Assembly (NCBI RefSeq): GCF_022581195.2
Contig: NC_061470.1
Span: forward strand, 620,001 to 684,000
Source of the DNA: Helicoverpa zea
Lineage: Eukaryota; Arthropoda; Insecta; Lepidoptera; Noctuidae
Direction: 5' to 3'
DNA: 64,000 nt
Shown here in pieces: positions 21,700 through 33,100 of the stretch; the stretch's first letter is position 1, and every line of letters starts with the position of its first letter. A model generated the notes under the pieces. That model was given only the letters and a program-made list of their open reading frames with translations. It had not been told where the DNA came from and searched no databases. The position numbers were made by a program, and so were the translations under genes.

Positions 21700-22260
21700 C
21701 AACATGTCATATAACTAAAAAAAAAAACAATTATTACGGCGAAAACTAAAAAAAAACATAATTATTATGGCGAAAAAGCGTTAAATCAACAAATCGCCTT
21801 ACAATCATCATCTCAGAAATAAAATTCGCATTTAAAAGAATACAAACAAACCTTGCTTCTAGTAGCCAACATATAAAATATAACAAACGTCAAAAGGCAC
21901 CTTTTAAACGTCATATAACTGAAAAAAACATAATTATTATGGCGAAAAAATCAACAAAGAACCTTACAATATGTCAAATAACTAAAAAAAAACATAATTA
22001 TTCTGGCGAAAAAGCGTTAAATCAACAAAGCACCTTACAATATGTCATATAACTGAAAAAACATAATTATTATGGCGAAAAAGTTAAATCAACAAAGAAC
22101 CTTACAATATGTCAAATAACTAAAAAAAAACATAATTATTCTGGCGAAAAAGTTAAATCAACAAAGCACCATACAATATGTCATATAGGTAACTAAAAAA
22201 ACATTATGATTATTATGGCTATAACGTGTTAAATTTACAAAGCACCTTACAATGTCTCAA
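21700..22260. repeat. Tandem repeats inside the MULE
   Basis: A unit of about 70-85 bp repeats six or seven times with indels. It contains 'acataattattatggcgaaaa' and 'aacaaagcaccttacaatatgtcat'. It lies between the left inverted repeat and the transposase 3' end. Confidence 0.7.
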
Positions 22261-22279
22261 AAACAAAAAAAATACAACA

Positions 22280-23183
22280 TTATAATAATAGTTGGTAATA
22301 AATTATCTTTTGAAAAAAATATTCAACAGATATTTTTTTGGCTTTTAATTTTTCTAATAATTTATTATACTGTGTGTCAAATTGTATATCTTTATTTCTA
22401 CGATTTTTTCGTCGTATTGTAAAAAGATTCTTTATCATGAGTATGTCAAAATGTTGGGATTCTTTCTTTAGTTTATGGATAAAATTAAATAATGTTGGAC
22501 CTTTTGGAATCAAAACATTTAGTCGATGGTGCCATCCTTCCAGTGCGTTTGTCGTACGATGACGTTGTCCAGCACAGCTAAGAAGTGTTGACCCCAATCT
22601 GATCCACTGCTTTTCAAAATACTGAAGGAAATTGTCCATATTACGAGTAGCTTCCATCTTTTCGGATATAATTTGCCACCCTTCTGCGATGAAATGTGAT
22701 GGTAGAAGTGGCAGAATAGCTGCTCTCCGAATAATATTTCTGTGGTCACTTGTTTCGTTAACTTTTAGTTCTTTAGCCTTCTTCCAAACAGCTTTTTGGT
22801 AGTGATGAACAACCGCTGACTTTAACTAGTGGAAAAACTTCTTTGACCGCATTCATAGCTGCAATTTCATAATCGCTCTTAAATGTTTTTATCGTCACCC
22901 ACAGGACGTCTCTAATCAAGTGAAAAAACCTAGTGTAGGTCATTTTACTTTTATCAGGTAGGAGTGCATACACGACAGGAACTAGTGATGTTGTATTTAC
23001 ATCAGAATTCAGATCTATGTGTAATGTATAAAGTTGGTAAAAAGGTTTTGGAACACTCTTGAATGTTCCATCACCGTACCAATAATGGTTACTCGATCCT
23101 TTTATAATTTTTCGAGATAATTTTGAAGTGAAAACCAGCATTTTATCATCTTCTCCATCTTGTGCGTTTTGGCGATGTGTCAA
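22280..23183 (-). pseudogene. MULE transposase, frameshifted
   Basis: The N-terminal frame (23183 to 22773) shows HYWYGDGTFKSVPKPFYQLY and VPVVYALLPDKSKMTYTRFF. These are motifs of the MULE transposase catalytic domain, including the first acidic residue in DGTF. The next part (SDHRNIIRRAAILPLLPSHF to NALEGWHHRLN) is in another frame. The break lies near 22795-22805, just after VSGC, where the family normally reads on into a His-x-Gln-Lys stretch. The likely start of the gene is cut by the SINE at 23273-23661. Related to the FLYWCH-associated MULE group of insects. Confidence 0.8.
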
Positions 23184-23272
23184 TAAAAACGAGTGTATGG
23201 GGTCGGTTACTGTGGATAAACAGTTGAAGAAAATATTGAGGAAATCTCAGCATAAATGTTTAAACTGTATGT

Positions 23273-23661
23273 CATCCTCATCCTCCGAGCCTTTTTCCCA
23301 ATCATGTTGGGGTTGGCTTCCAGTCTAACCGGATTCAGCTGAGTACCAGTGCTTTACAAGAAGCGACTGCCTATCTGACCTCCTCAACCCAGTTACCCGG
23401 GCAACCCGATACCCCTTGGTTAGACTGGTGTCAGACTTACTGGCTTCTGACTACCCGTAACGACTGCCAAGGATGTTCAATGACAGCCGGGACCTACAGT
23501 TTAACGTGCCATCCGAAACACAGTCATTGGTGGTCTAAGACATACTTAGAAAGTACATACAAACTTAGAAAAGTTGCATTGGTACTTGCCTGACCTGGGA
23601 TCGAACCCGCGCCCTCATACTTGAGAGGTTGGTCCTTTACCCACTAGGCCACCACGACTTT
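23273..23661 (-). mobile_element. Complete tRNA-derived SINE nested in the MULE
   Basis: It is bounded by a perfect 16-bp duplication TGTTTAAACTGTATGT (23257-23272 and 23662-23677). On the minus strand the head has RNA polymerase III boxes TGGCCTAGTGG (A box) and GGTTCGATCCC (B box). The tail ends in GAGGATGAGGATG. Partial copies of the family lie at 13743, 20580, 34077 and 45338. Confidence 0.88.
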
Positions 23662-23984
23662 TGTTTAAACTGTATGTATGCATGTAATTTAACTCATGGC
23701 AGGAGTTGGTAAAAGTTGGCCATTTGAAGAATTAGCCATTTTACGAATTAGTCCTTTTACGAATGAGTCCATTTACGAATTAGGCATTTTACTACTTAGT
23801 CTTTTTGAGAATTAGCCATTTCGCGAATTAGTCCTTTTGAGAACTAGTCCATTCACGAATTGGCCCTTTTAAGAATCGGGTGCCATTTTGCGAATTAGGC
23901 ATTATACGACTAAACGGATCATTCGACGTCTTGAATATTTTTTTCTTAATTCGGTGATGGCTTGTGCAAACAAATAGTGGTATA

Positions 23985-24532
23985 CTAGGCAGCGGTAACC
24001 GTTTTGCAATATTCTAGTATAATAGTGGCGAGGTGGCCACTGGCCACCCGTTGCCACAAACGAGGCAACCATTTTTTTTTAAGTGATTCTTGAACGAACG
24101 ACTCTGGTCGGTTTTGGCTTGTCTTGGAAGACCCAGACAGTTGACTGCTGCTTGGAATATGGATCGCAAGCATACATCCAAGACTCGTCACCTCTGACTA
24201 TATCATAGACATGCTTTGACTCTCCTCGGTTGAATCGTTGCGGAGTTTTGCGACATCAACTTACACGGGCTGTTCGTTGGTCGCCGCTAAGCAAATGGGG
24301 TGTCCAACGAGAGATCAACTTTTTTACGCCAAGTTCTTCGTGCAGAATTTTTTGGATAGTGGTCCCTGAAATGCTCACGGATGCCTCTATTTCACAGTAT
24401 GTTACATATCGGTCTGCGAGAATTAGTTGCGGCAAGGCGTCGATATTATCTTCCGTCATGGCGTTTTTTGGACGACCTTCACGTGGCTTGTCACTGAGGC
24501 TAGAGTGGCCACGCTGAAATCCTAAATATTAG
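23985..24532 (-). pseudogene. Mariner transposase remnant
   Basis: The minus strand gives GFQRGHSS then NAMTEDNIDALPQLI, EASVSISGTTIQKILHEELG and RWTPHLLS. This is the second helix-turn-helix and linker of a mariner transposase. Further on it gives GDESW-like text with Tyr-Ala-Tyr-Asp, then SGHLATIILEYCKTVTAA from the catalytic part. Several frameshifts and a missing N terminus make it dead. Terminal repeats were not identified. Confidence 0.75.
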
Positions 24533-24936
24533 CGTTCTACGGTCCTAAGGCATGGTGCTACATCATTAAATACAGAACTAATCTCTTCAAAGCACTAGTA
24601 AGTCGCGACAACCCCCTTTTAAAGTTCTAGAAAATTATCGCTCGCAAATTTTCCTTAGACATTTCCATTTTTACAACCGACCTGCCACGTTTGAATGGAC
24701 GATACAATAAAACTATTCGACCATTCTTTTGTTTTCGAATTCTAAATTCAAGAAGATGAAAGGCATATATTTTTTTTCTAATAATCGCGGGAAATCAGCA
24801 AACGACAGAACTTAAAAGGCAGCCTTACGTATGTAACGAAGAAGACAGTGGGGAGATCCTCGGTACAGGACATAGCTCTGAGGTCTGAGGTCCTTGCGTC
24901 AGACAGGTGTCAGACGCAGCGGAGTGCGATACTTAG

Positions 24937-24972
24937 TATAAATATAAGGAACCTCGTCGGCGCAGCTCATTT
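24937..24972 (+). promoter_or_regulatory. Core promoter of NRF-6-like gene
   Basis: TATAAATATAAGG at 24937-24949 with an initiator-like GCTCATT about 29 bp downstream (24965-24971) places the start about 135 nt before the ATG. Confidence 0.55.
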
Positions 24973-25102
24973 ATACAAAATACACTAGCGTTTAGTGGTC
25001 AAATCTTAGACTGAGAAAAAGTAAACAAAATAAATAGTATTATAATATATTATTTTTAAATAGTGTGTGGTGTTTATGTGTTTGTTATAATAAGTGTCAG
25101 TG

Positions 25103-28100
25103 ATGGTCACATGGCTCCTGTTAATAGTGCTGGCGGTTTCCGCCGCCGGCCTACAACTCAATGGTAAGGCGGTTTACTGTCTTTTCGAAAACTCTATAAA
25201 TGGCCTGTGTAAATATGTGTCAAAAAAGTAAATGTCTGGTAAGTAGATATACAACACATATTGTGGTGTAAGTACTGGTAACCTTTAGAAAATAACTTCC
25301 GCGCCAAAGCTGAACTGCAGAGCTTGAGCTACGGTCATTCCACTCACACAATAAATCCATACAATAAAGTTTATACAGTAAATAGTGCCTTTCTTTTGTT
25401 TTTAATGTAAACGATAAGTTCTATTCAATTTCAAAGATTACCCCTGATCATCTTCTATCATTCCTATAAACGATTTTTGCATAACGTATCCAGTACCTAT
25501 CCCCTTTTTTCGCATAATTTATTTTGTCCCAAATCTAACAGTTACAGTTTTTTGGCATACTTTTTTGAGACTTATTTACTACCATAATGATACAGTTACC
25601 GGCACGGATGTCGAGCCCTGACCTTCACCTGCGCACAAGCGATTTACTGCCTTAGTGCCTCATGCGTACGGGTGCGCAAAGCGACCCCCACTCTTCCGCC
25701 GAGAGCCCGACATCCGTGCCGGTAACTGTACTTTGATCGTATTTTGGCATAAGTATTTCTTTTTTAAATAATAATTAGCATACTTTCCTGATGTATAATG
25801 GGTCCTTTTGGCTATAAATTAATTATCATCCTACCACCTTTCTTTCCAAAAATACAATCAATACACGGCTTAATTACATTATCATTATCTCAGAGAATAA
25901 TAAATAAATATAAATAATGATTTACAGAACCTACAACTCTCTTCGACATTAGCAATTGCTAATTTGTGTGATCTGAAACCCAGTTGTATGATCGCTTCCT
26001 CATACCCAGAAGCACTTGCGTTTAATGATTAATCCAAACGTAGGCAAATATTATTACCTATTACCGATAAAAAGTATTGCTAATCATTTCATTATTAAAC
26101 ACTAGTATTATATGCCACCCACTAAGGAACACACTTACAATAGACTATAACATTAAAGCGGCCATATTGTCCATTTCCCCATAGCCCGGCGACTGGCGGT
26201 GGCCACCCATCGCTTTTCCTGCAATGTTGTCACTTTACCGCTCATTGTGATCCACGCTTACCTACTGTCGCTGCGTGACCGCCAATATTACGATGCGGAT
26301 ATTTTCATTTATAACGATTATAGTAATCTTTTATTAGTTCCTAAATGCAGCAAGTAAACAATTCTTTTCTTAATGTTAAGTTAATATCCTAAAGTTTTTT
26401 TATTAAAAACATGGACTTGAAGCTTTAAAAATACTTGGATATTTTTATAAACTTTCTGTTGGAACCACGGAAGGCGTGTCCCAGGTGACGTCAACAATGT
26501 GACGTAAATCTAACCCATCATAGCCTCTAGACTTCTAGATAATTAGGTTTTTTTTTCATTTTATTTCTGTCTAGATGTAAATCTAGTTAATACGAATTTA
26601 AGAACAATAGTTAATGTTACAATGTAACTAAGTAATTATTTCATAATACGTGTTGCAGTTAAGTTAATTAAATAACAAGGAACATAATAAACACAATGGG
26701 TACAGACCTCTTATTACTTGATATAACATAAAAGAAACAACTACAAACAACATAAAATAATTACAAATAATAAATTGTATTTACCTTTTGCGCCGACTGG
26801 GTGCAGGTAAGCACGACAAGAGAGGTTCGTAATAACGTTCAAGTTCACCGGTAACTCGTCCAAAACCTTTCGGTCAATGTCACGCTAAAAATACTTTCTT
26901 TTCGAATATACAACAAGTACATACAATAACTATAAATATGACAGTATCTGGTTATTACTATATTAAGTTATCACAATCCGGAAGAATGACCTTATTTATG
27001 TCATTTAAACATGACAAATTATTATAACTGAAACACTGAAGTTTTAATGAGAATTTTATTTGCATGCTGAGAACTTTTTTTTTTTACGTGCTGCTGATTT
27101 TATTTATTTTTTTGTTTTGGAATTTTATAGCCAATCCAAAAGTCCGGATGCAAAAGTTGGTGGCTTTCAAGCCAGCGGATTTTCGGATTTTTCGCTCGTT
27201 CATCCGGTCAATATTACCGCGTATTTCCATACAACTGACAGCTACCGGTTTGTACTACGGCACCCGAACCGCGCTCTTTGCGAAAACAAATCATATTCAA
27301 GTCATTGGACTTAATTATGTCGCTATTTATATCGCAACGTTGTGATAGCGTAGGTAGGTATACCGAATTTCATGTTCATCTTAACGATGATCACCAGAGG
27401 TATCTCTTCGTACATGGTTCATACTGATTTTATAGGTAGGCCATTTCTGTGTACAGCAAATACCTACCTACTGGATGGATTTGCTTTATGTACCTATATC
27501 ATCGGTCTCCAGCCAACATTGAGCACGACATGCTGGTTAAATGTCCAAGAGTGGGGTGATAAAAAGGCTGATAATGATGATTACGTGTTTTAATAGTTGC
27601 AATAACGGTTGTTCCCAGACGAGGAGTACTTCTCTTTGCCGCGGCTGTACGCGCTGGACGACTGGGAGGCGTGCGCGGCGCGGCGCGGCACCTACTGCCT
27701 CGGCGCCTTCGAGCTGCGCGCGCACAATAACCCGCAACTCTTGCATGTCGCACGGGTAAGCAGACAGACTTAAAAAAAACGTTATATGAATATTCATTAA
27801 CTAGATATTGTCTAAACTATTTGCGCAAAAAATTAAAAATCAAACCAGAAAATATCTGCTGCCAAAAACTCCCCTCACTCGCACAAGACGTGCAGTAAAG
27901 GTGCGTCTACACGGCACAAGTAGCTTGCGCATGTTGAGGCACATGCGCGGGTTACATGCATTGTAAAAACGTGCGGGTCCACAGCCACAGCAAAATACCC
28001 ACCCGCGTGGTTGTCACTTGTCACTTGCGCATGTTAACTTGCTTTAGCTGCATGCACCGTGTAGACGCACCCTAAATTAATGCATGAGAGGACATCACAA

Positions 28101-30062
28101 ACATCTTAATAAGTAGTAAAGCTTTTGTATTTCATTTTCGTGATATCTAAAAGAATTCCGAATAATTTTGTTGAATTTTCATTGTTTGTTTTGTATTGTC
28201 TGGTTAAAATTTTTATAGGATTTTATTTAGACATCTTTATTTTTAAAGTTTGCATTGTAAACCACGTGACATTGGGTTAATGAATAACAAATTGTCATTG
28301 CTAAAAAATGTTTTCTCATTTTCAGCACTTTTCCGACGGCCCATACCAATACAACCACACGCTGATCCACCGAGGACTATGTCTGTCCACCTCCTGCAAG
28401 CACATGCCCCCCACAACTCCTGGAGAGACGTTCAGCCGCTGCGTGAACAACTTGACGATCGCCCAGTATGGCCTCGGCACCAACCTGACGACCTTCAACT
28501 ATTGCAGCAGACCAGGCAGCGAAGGGAAGCCGGTGGATACCTGGGACATGGCTTTCTTGTACATCACGGGTCTGATACTGCTGATGAACGTGGTGGGGAC
28601 AGCTTATCATGTCTTCAGAGTCAAGGACACAGAGAACGAGACAGAGAAACGTAAGTGTTTTTTTTTATTATCTGTGTTTACACTAGCTCTTATTCGCGGT
28701 TATTGTTCTTGTATGAAAAAAACAAGTGCGAATCGAATTCGCGCATCAGCTATTACGTAACATTGTTTATAAATAAGCAAAAATGCAGGTTTTTAAACGA
28801 AAGCTACAATATATTATAATTAGCATAAAGTATATAAGTCGCCAACACAGTGTATTTTAAATGTTAACAAATATTATGCACATAATAAAGAGTGATATCT
28901 ATAAATACATACTTAACATGATTCACACACACCCAAAACTTTTGACTTTAAGTTATAGGTAGGTGCCTAATGCCTAATTTATACATAAATTCCTAAAAGA
29001 TAATTATGTCGTAATGTGCTCTACCTATTTACCATCATCATGCCAAAAGAAATATTTCATAAAGAGTATGTCAAAACAAGGGATATAATAATACTTAACT
29101 TGACGTGTTGTTATCATTTTCAATGTATAAAAAGGCCAAAAACAGCGTCAGTTATTCGACTCGAACTTCTGCGATAGTTGAGGTTCGAGCGAGCGAAGTA
29201 TAATCACTTAGATCATTTCCTAGTTCATCACTCGCTGTTCAGTCGAGTCAGTTAAGACCCTCCCGATGGCAACTTGCGCACTGCGCGCGCGCCGACGTCG
29301 TGTTGCCGCGGTAACGAAACCATAGCGCGATCTAACTCGATCCCAACGCCATCTATCGAGCCAAGGGGAAGCTTGAGATATTTTAGTTCACACATTTTTC
29401 GCAGTCTTGAAATATCAGTACAAAACAGGGATGGCGAACCAATGGCACGCGTGCCCGTGGTGGCACGTAGCTAAATAATTTGGGCACGCCATTAATTTGC
29501 AAGTTTTCAATTGTAGTTATGACCATAACGACGTACTATTAAATATGAGTTATTCCCAATTTGTCATTAGTACCGATTGGTCACCAACTATTTTTTCCAT
29601 ACACCAAATCCCAATTGGTCATTCGAGCAAAATAAATAATGATATTAAAATTTTGAGTTTCCTTTCGTCACCCGCATAAAATTTCACGTAGCAGAGTACC
29701 GTCAGAAATAAAAGTGTTAGAAGAAATTTTAAATGAAAAGCTTCGATGTAGGTAAAGGCTTCTCTATTCTCAACGATCCCTGTGCTCCTGATTATCTTCT
29801 AAATTATTTTAAGTTATTGGGCAGTTCTCATAGCCGTAACCTGCGTTCCTCTGAGAATTTGTTGCTCGAAATTCCATGTCACCGCACCGGATTTATGGCT
29901 AATTCTTTTGCTGTATCAGCAATTAAACTCTGGAACGCTCTTCCCCTTGACATAAAAAAGGCACCCAGTAAGTATTCCTTCAAGCGTAAAGTTCGCCATC
30001 ATTATTTAAACTCTTTACCTAATTGAGTCGTCGTCACTCTTATCGATTTGATATTTTATTTT

Positions 30063-30101
<39 letters not shown>

Positions 30102-33100
30102 ATGTATTAAGTATTTATGTATTGTAATATGTTTTTATTCATATCTATTCATGACTTTCTCTTTTTTTTTTTTTTTGTACTACCTATTTATTTTCTCCCT
30201 TTAACCCGATGGTTGACTGGTAGAGAATGCCTTGAGGCATTAAGTCCGCCAATGTACCTATTTTGTACATAAAGTATAAATAAATAAATAAATAAAGGTT
30301 TTAATAGCTCTCTTATAAATAATAAAATAATAAAATTTACATTAAAACACAGGTGAAGACAACATGGGCATTTTATAAATCCGAAAATGTGACTCGATAC
30401 TTTTTGTACCGGTAACAAAAGTACCAGGAGCCCATAACTAGCAAAGAGATTGTATACATAAAAATATTCACAAACAAAAATAATTTGAATCTAGTCAGCA
30501 GTTGTGTTGCACATACTGCAGTTTTTTTTTTTTTTAATTCAACCTTGTTCGTATAAACAGAACGTTTCAGTTCAATTATCTTCTTAAACTTCTTGTTCTT
30601 ACTATTTATTTAAAATAATTTTTGCACATTGTACAACGGCGGACTTAACGTCTTAGGCGTTCTCTATCAGTCTACCTTAGGGTGGTGGTGAAATAGACAA
30701 TTACCATCCATACACAATTAAGAAAATATATTTATTTTATTTTATTTATTTAAATGTGCTTAAGTTTTGGTCGCAAATTGTGCTATTTACTGTTTTTCCG
30801 GTATTCATTTTTACTAACTCAACAACCAACTAGTAGTGCATTTAGACCACATGTTTTTTTTGCTAATACCGATAATAGTAAATAGTTACTTACACAAAAC
30901 AATAGAAACCGGACCATACTTTGTCCCTTCTTCTATATTTTGTCTCTTTCTAGAAAACAAAAGGCTTCTATTTTATTACCTGATTTTATATATCGTAAAA
31001 TCGTGACACTCTTGACTGCTATACTCCTGTAAGTTATGCGGTCCTAGTACACGGTGGGCAGTTCCATGGACACTCGTTGATTGGTATATTACTCATCTGA
31101 TTTATGCGATCCTGGTATTTTGGTTTTGGCTGTGCGTTGTGTGACGGCGTTGAAATCGCGATTTTATTAATAATTTAATTAATCTTGCCATATTCGGAAA
31201 AAAACATATACAACATAAATTACAATATTGTAAAGCTTTTCTTGTTGACAGTACTTTTTACAAAATAAAGTACGGATGACGAATTGAGACTAAGCAAAAT
31301 AAAATATTTTATCGAATGACAAATCGGGACACGTTTTTTATGGATGCCAAATCACTAAAATGACGAATTGGGCATAAACTCTTAAATATTGCTCGTGGAT
31401 TCAACCGGATCACAAAGGAACTACGTCCTATATTCAGAATAGAGCCTATTTTATTTAGAGATCTGAGCTGATGTTCAAATATGTTAATAGGCGAATCAAA
31501 AACAAGTCCCTTCTTGATAAATGTTTTACTTTTTCTGTTAATAGAGGGGTAAAGCATTGTGTTTTTTATTTAATTTGGCACGTAAATCAATAAAGGTTCG
31601 CCATCCCTGGTATAAAACAATGTCGCTTTCTCTGTCTCTATATCTCTATCTATGCTTAAATCTTTAAAAATACGCAACGGAATTTGACGCGGTTTTTTAA
31701 ATAAATACAGTGATTGACGAGGAAGGTTTATAATATGTATAATAACATTTAAATTTTATTTTTCTGTAGTGTGTTTAGTATCAGCATTGCACCCGTCCAA
31801 AGCCGGGGCGGGTAGCCAGTACCACTATCATATATTTTTACATAGGAATGAAACGTGAATGTACGATACATTTTTGCAGCTTACAAGCAATTAATGGCCT
31901 GGTCCGTCGTGGCGAGCTGGCAGCGCTTGACGGCAGATTATGGAGACAGCGACCCAAGGCTGAGCGCGCTTCAACCAGTGCATGGGGTCAAGTAAGGAAG
32001 ACATTACTACATTCCTTTTGTAACTTAATTATTTTATGATACAGTGTTTCAGATTTTTCTGTATGTTTCAGAGCCTTGACGTTGATACTAGTGATCCTGG
32101 CTCACTCAGTTGTGGCCTACCACGGCGCGTATCTTTTCAACCCTCAATACTTCGAAAAGGTTGGTAATTGAACTCTATATTTTTGGCCTGATTGGTGAAA
32201 TTGGTAAAATTAAAATAAACAACGATGCGATCTACAAAATTAAGTCTTAAAAAAATATATGAACAAAATGTATTGCCTCAAATGAAATCATTATCTTTAA
32301 TCCCAATCATGCTCCAATTACTAGAGGACATAATTCAAAGTCAATCAATATCGTCCTCGTATCTTCCAGGTGGGTCCCCATGCCCCAGCTGCCTTCATGC
32401 AGAACGGTACCTCCATCGTGCAGACCTTCATGCTCATCTCCAGCTTCCTGCTGGCCTACAACCTGCTGCTGCAGTCAGACAACCCGAAGAAACAGCTCAG
32501 CATCACCATGCTGCCACGCTGTCTTATGCATAGGATCGCTAGGTTTGTCACTTATAAACTTTCTTATGGATTACGGTCTTGGGAAATGAAAAGGCAGCGA
32601 GCAGGAACCACTTCAGAATGGGTGTAACGTCTGAATCTGCACCATAGGATTCTTAAAAATAATCTACTTACATCAACGCGCTGTTTTAGATAGTTTACCG
32701 ATGGAACTACACCTCAGAACGTCAAGGATGAACTTATGTGTAAACTGATGTCTTATAACCCGGTGTACATCTCCCGCCTACACTACACCACTAAGGCGGA
32801 GGACATCGTGGAGTACGTGCGCCAGAAGCTGAAGTACGCCCCGAGAGTGCAGCTGCTGGAGTCGCGCCATAACGTCAATTTCAAGGCGTTCGTGGTGCGA
32901 GTGCCGACGTGCTTCCTGCACCTCGTGTTGGACGAGAACTTCTGGCCACAGGACGTGGTGTTCCGTCGCTTCCGCGGACAAGTGCCACAGGACCGCACAG
33001 ATAGTAGATAGTGCATTAAGTGAAGTGCTACTAACATAGTTTTAAGTTTTTATTTACTAACAATTTTTGTATAACATATGTATGCTAGTTTTAAGGTATT

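Larger units (their letters stand above)
21344..23915 (-). mobile_element. MULE transposon, nearly complete
   Basis: The element is flanked by a 9-bp direct repeat GGATCATTC (21335-21343 and 23916-23924), the usual target duplication of Mutator-like elements. The ends are inverted repeats of about 200 bp starting GTTTAGTCGTATAATGCC. They are built largely from a degenerate 17-bp motif of the 'ctaattcgtaaaaggac' kind. Inside are a minus-strand transposase (22280-23183), a tandem-repeat field (21700-22260) and a SINE. The coding part carries a frameshift, so this copy is inactive. Confidence 0.88.
29426..31609. mobile_element. hAT-like element in intron 3
   Basis: Terminal repeats CAGGGATGGCGAACC and GGTTCGCCATCCCTG are perfect, and 8-bp flanks GTACAAAA / GTATAAAA differ at one base. 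This is the hAT pattern. The inside holds other elements (LINE 3' ends at 29733-30300 and 30611-30725) and an 82-codon minus frame at 31309-31557 that I cannot place. No recognisable transposase remains. Confidence 0.8.

Noticed and set aside
23590..23661. tRNA gene on the minus strand
   Set aside because: A and B boxes are present, but they belong to the head of a 389-bp SINE with 16-bp duplications; a tRNA fold with anticodon was not evident.
27060..27345. 93-codon frame with a hydrophobic start
   Set aside because: T-run start, no splice or poly(A) support, lies in intron 1 of the NRF-6-like gene and resembles nothing known.
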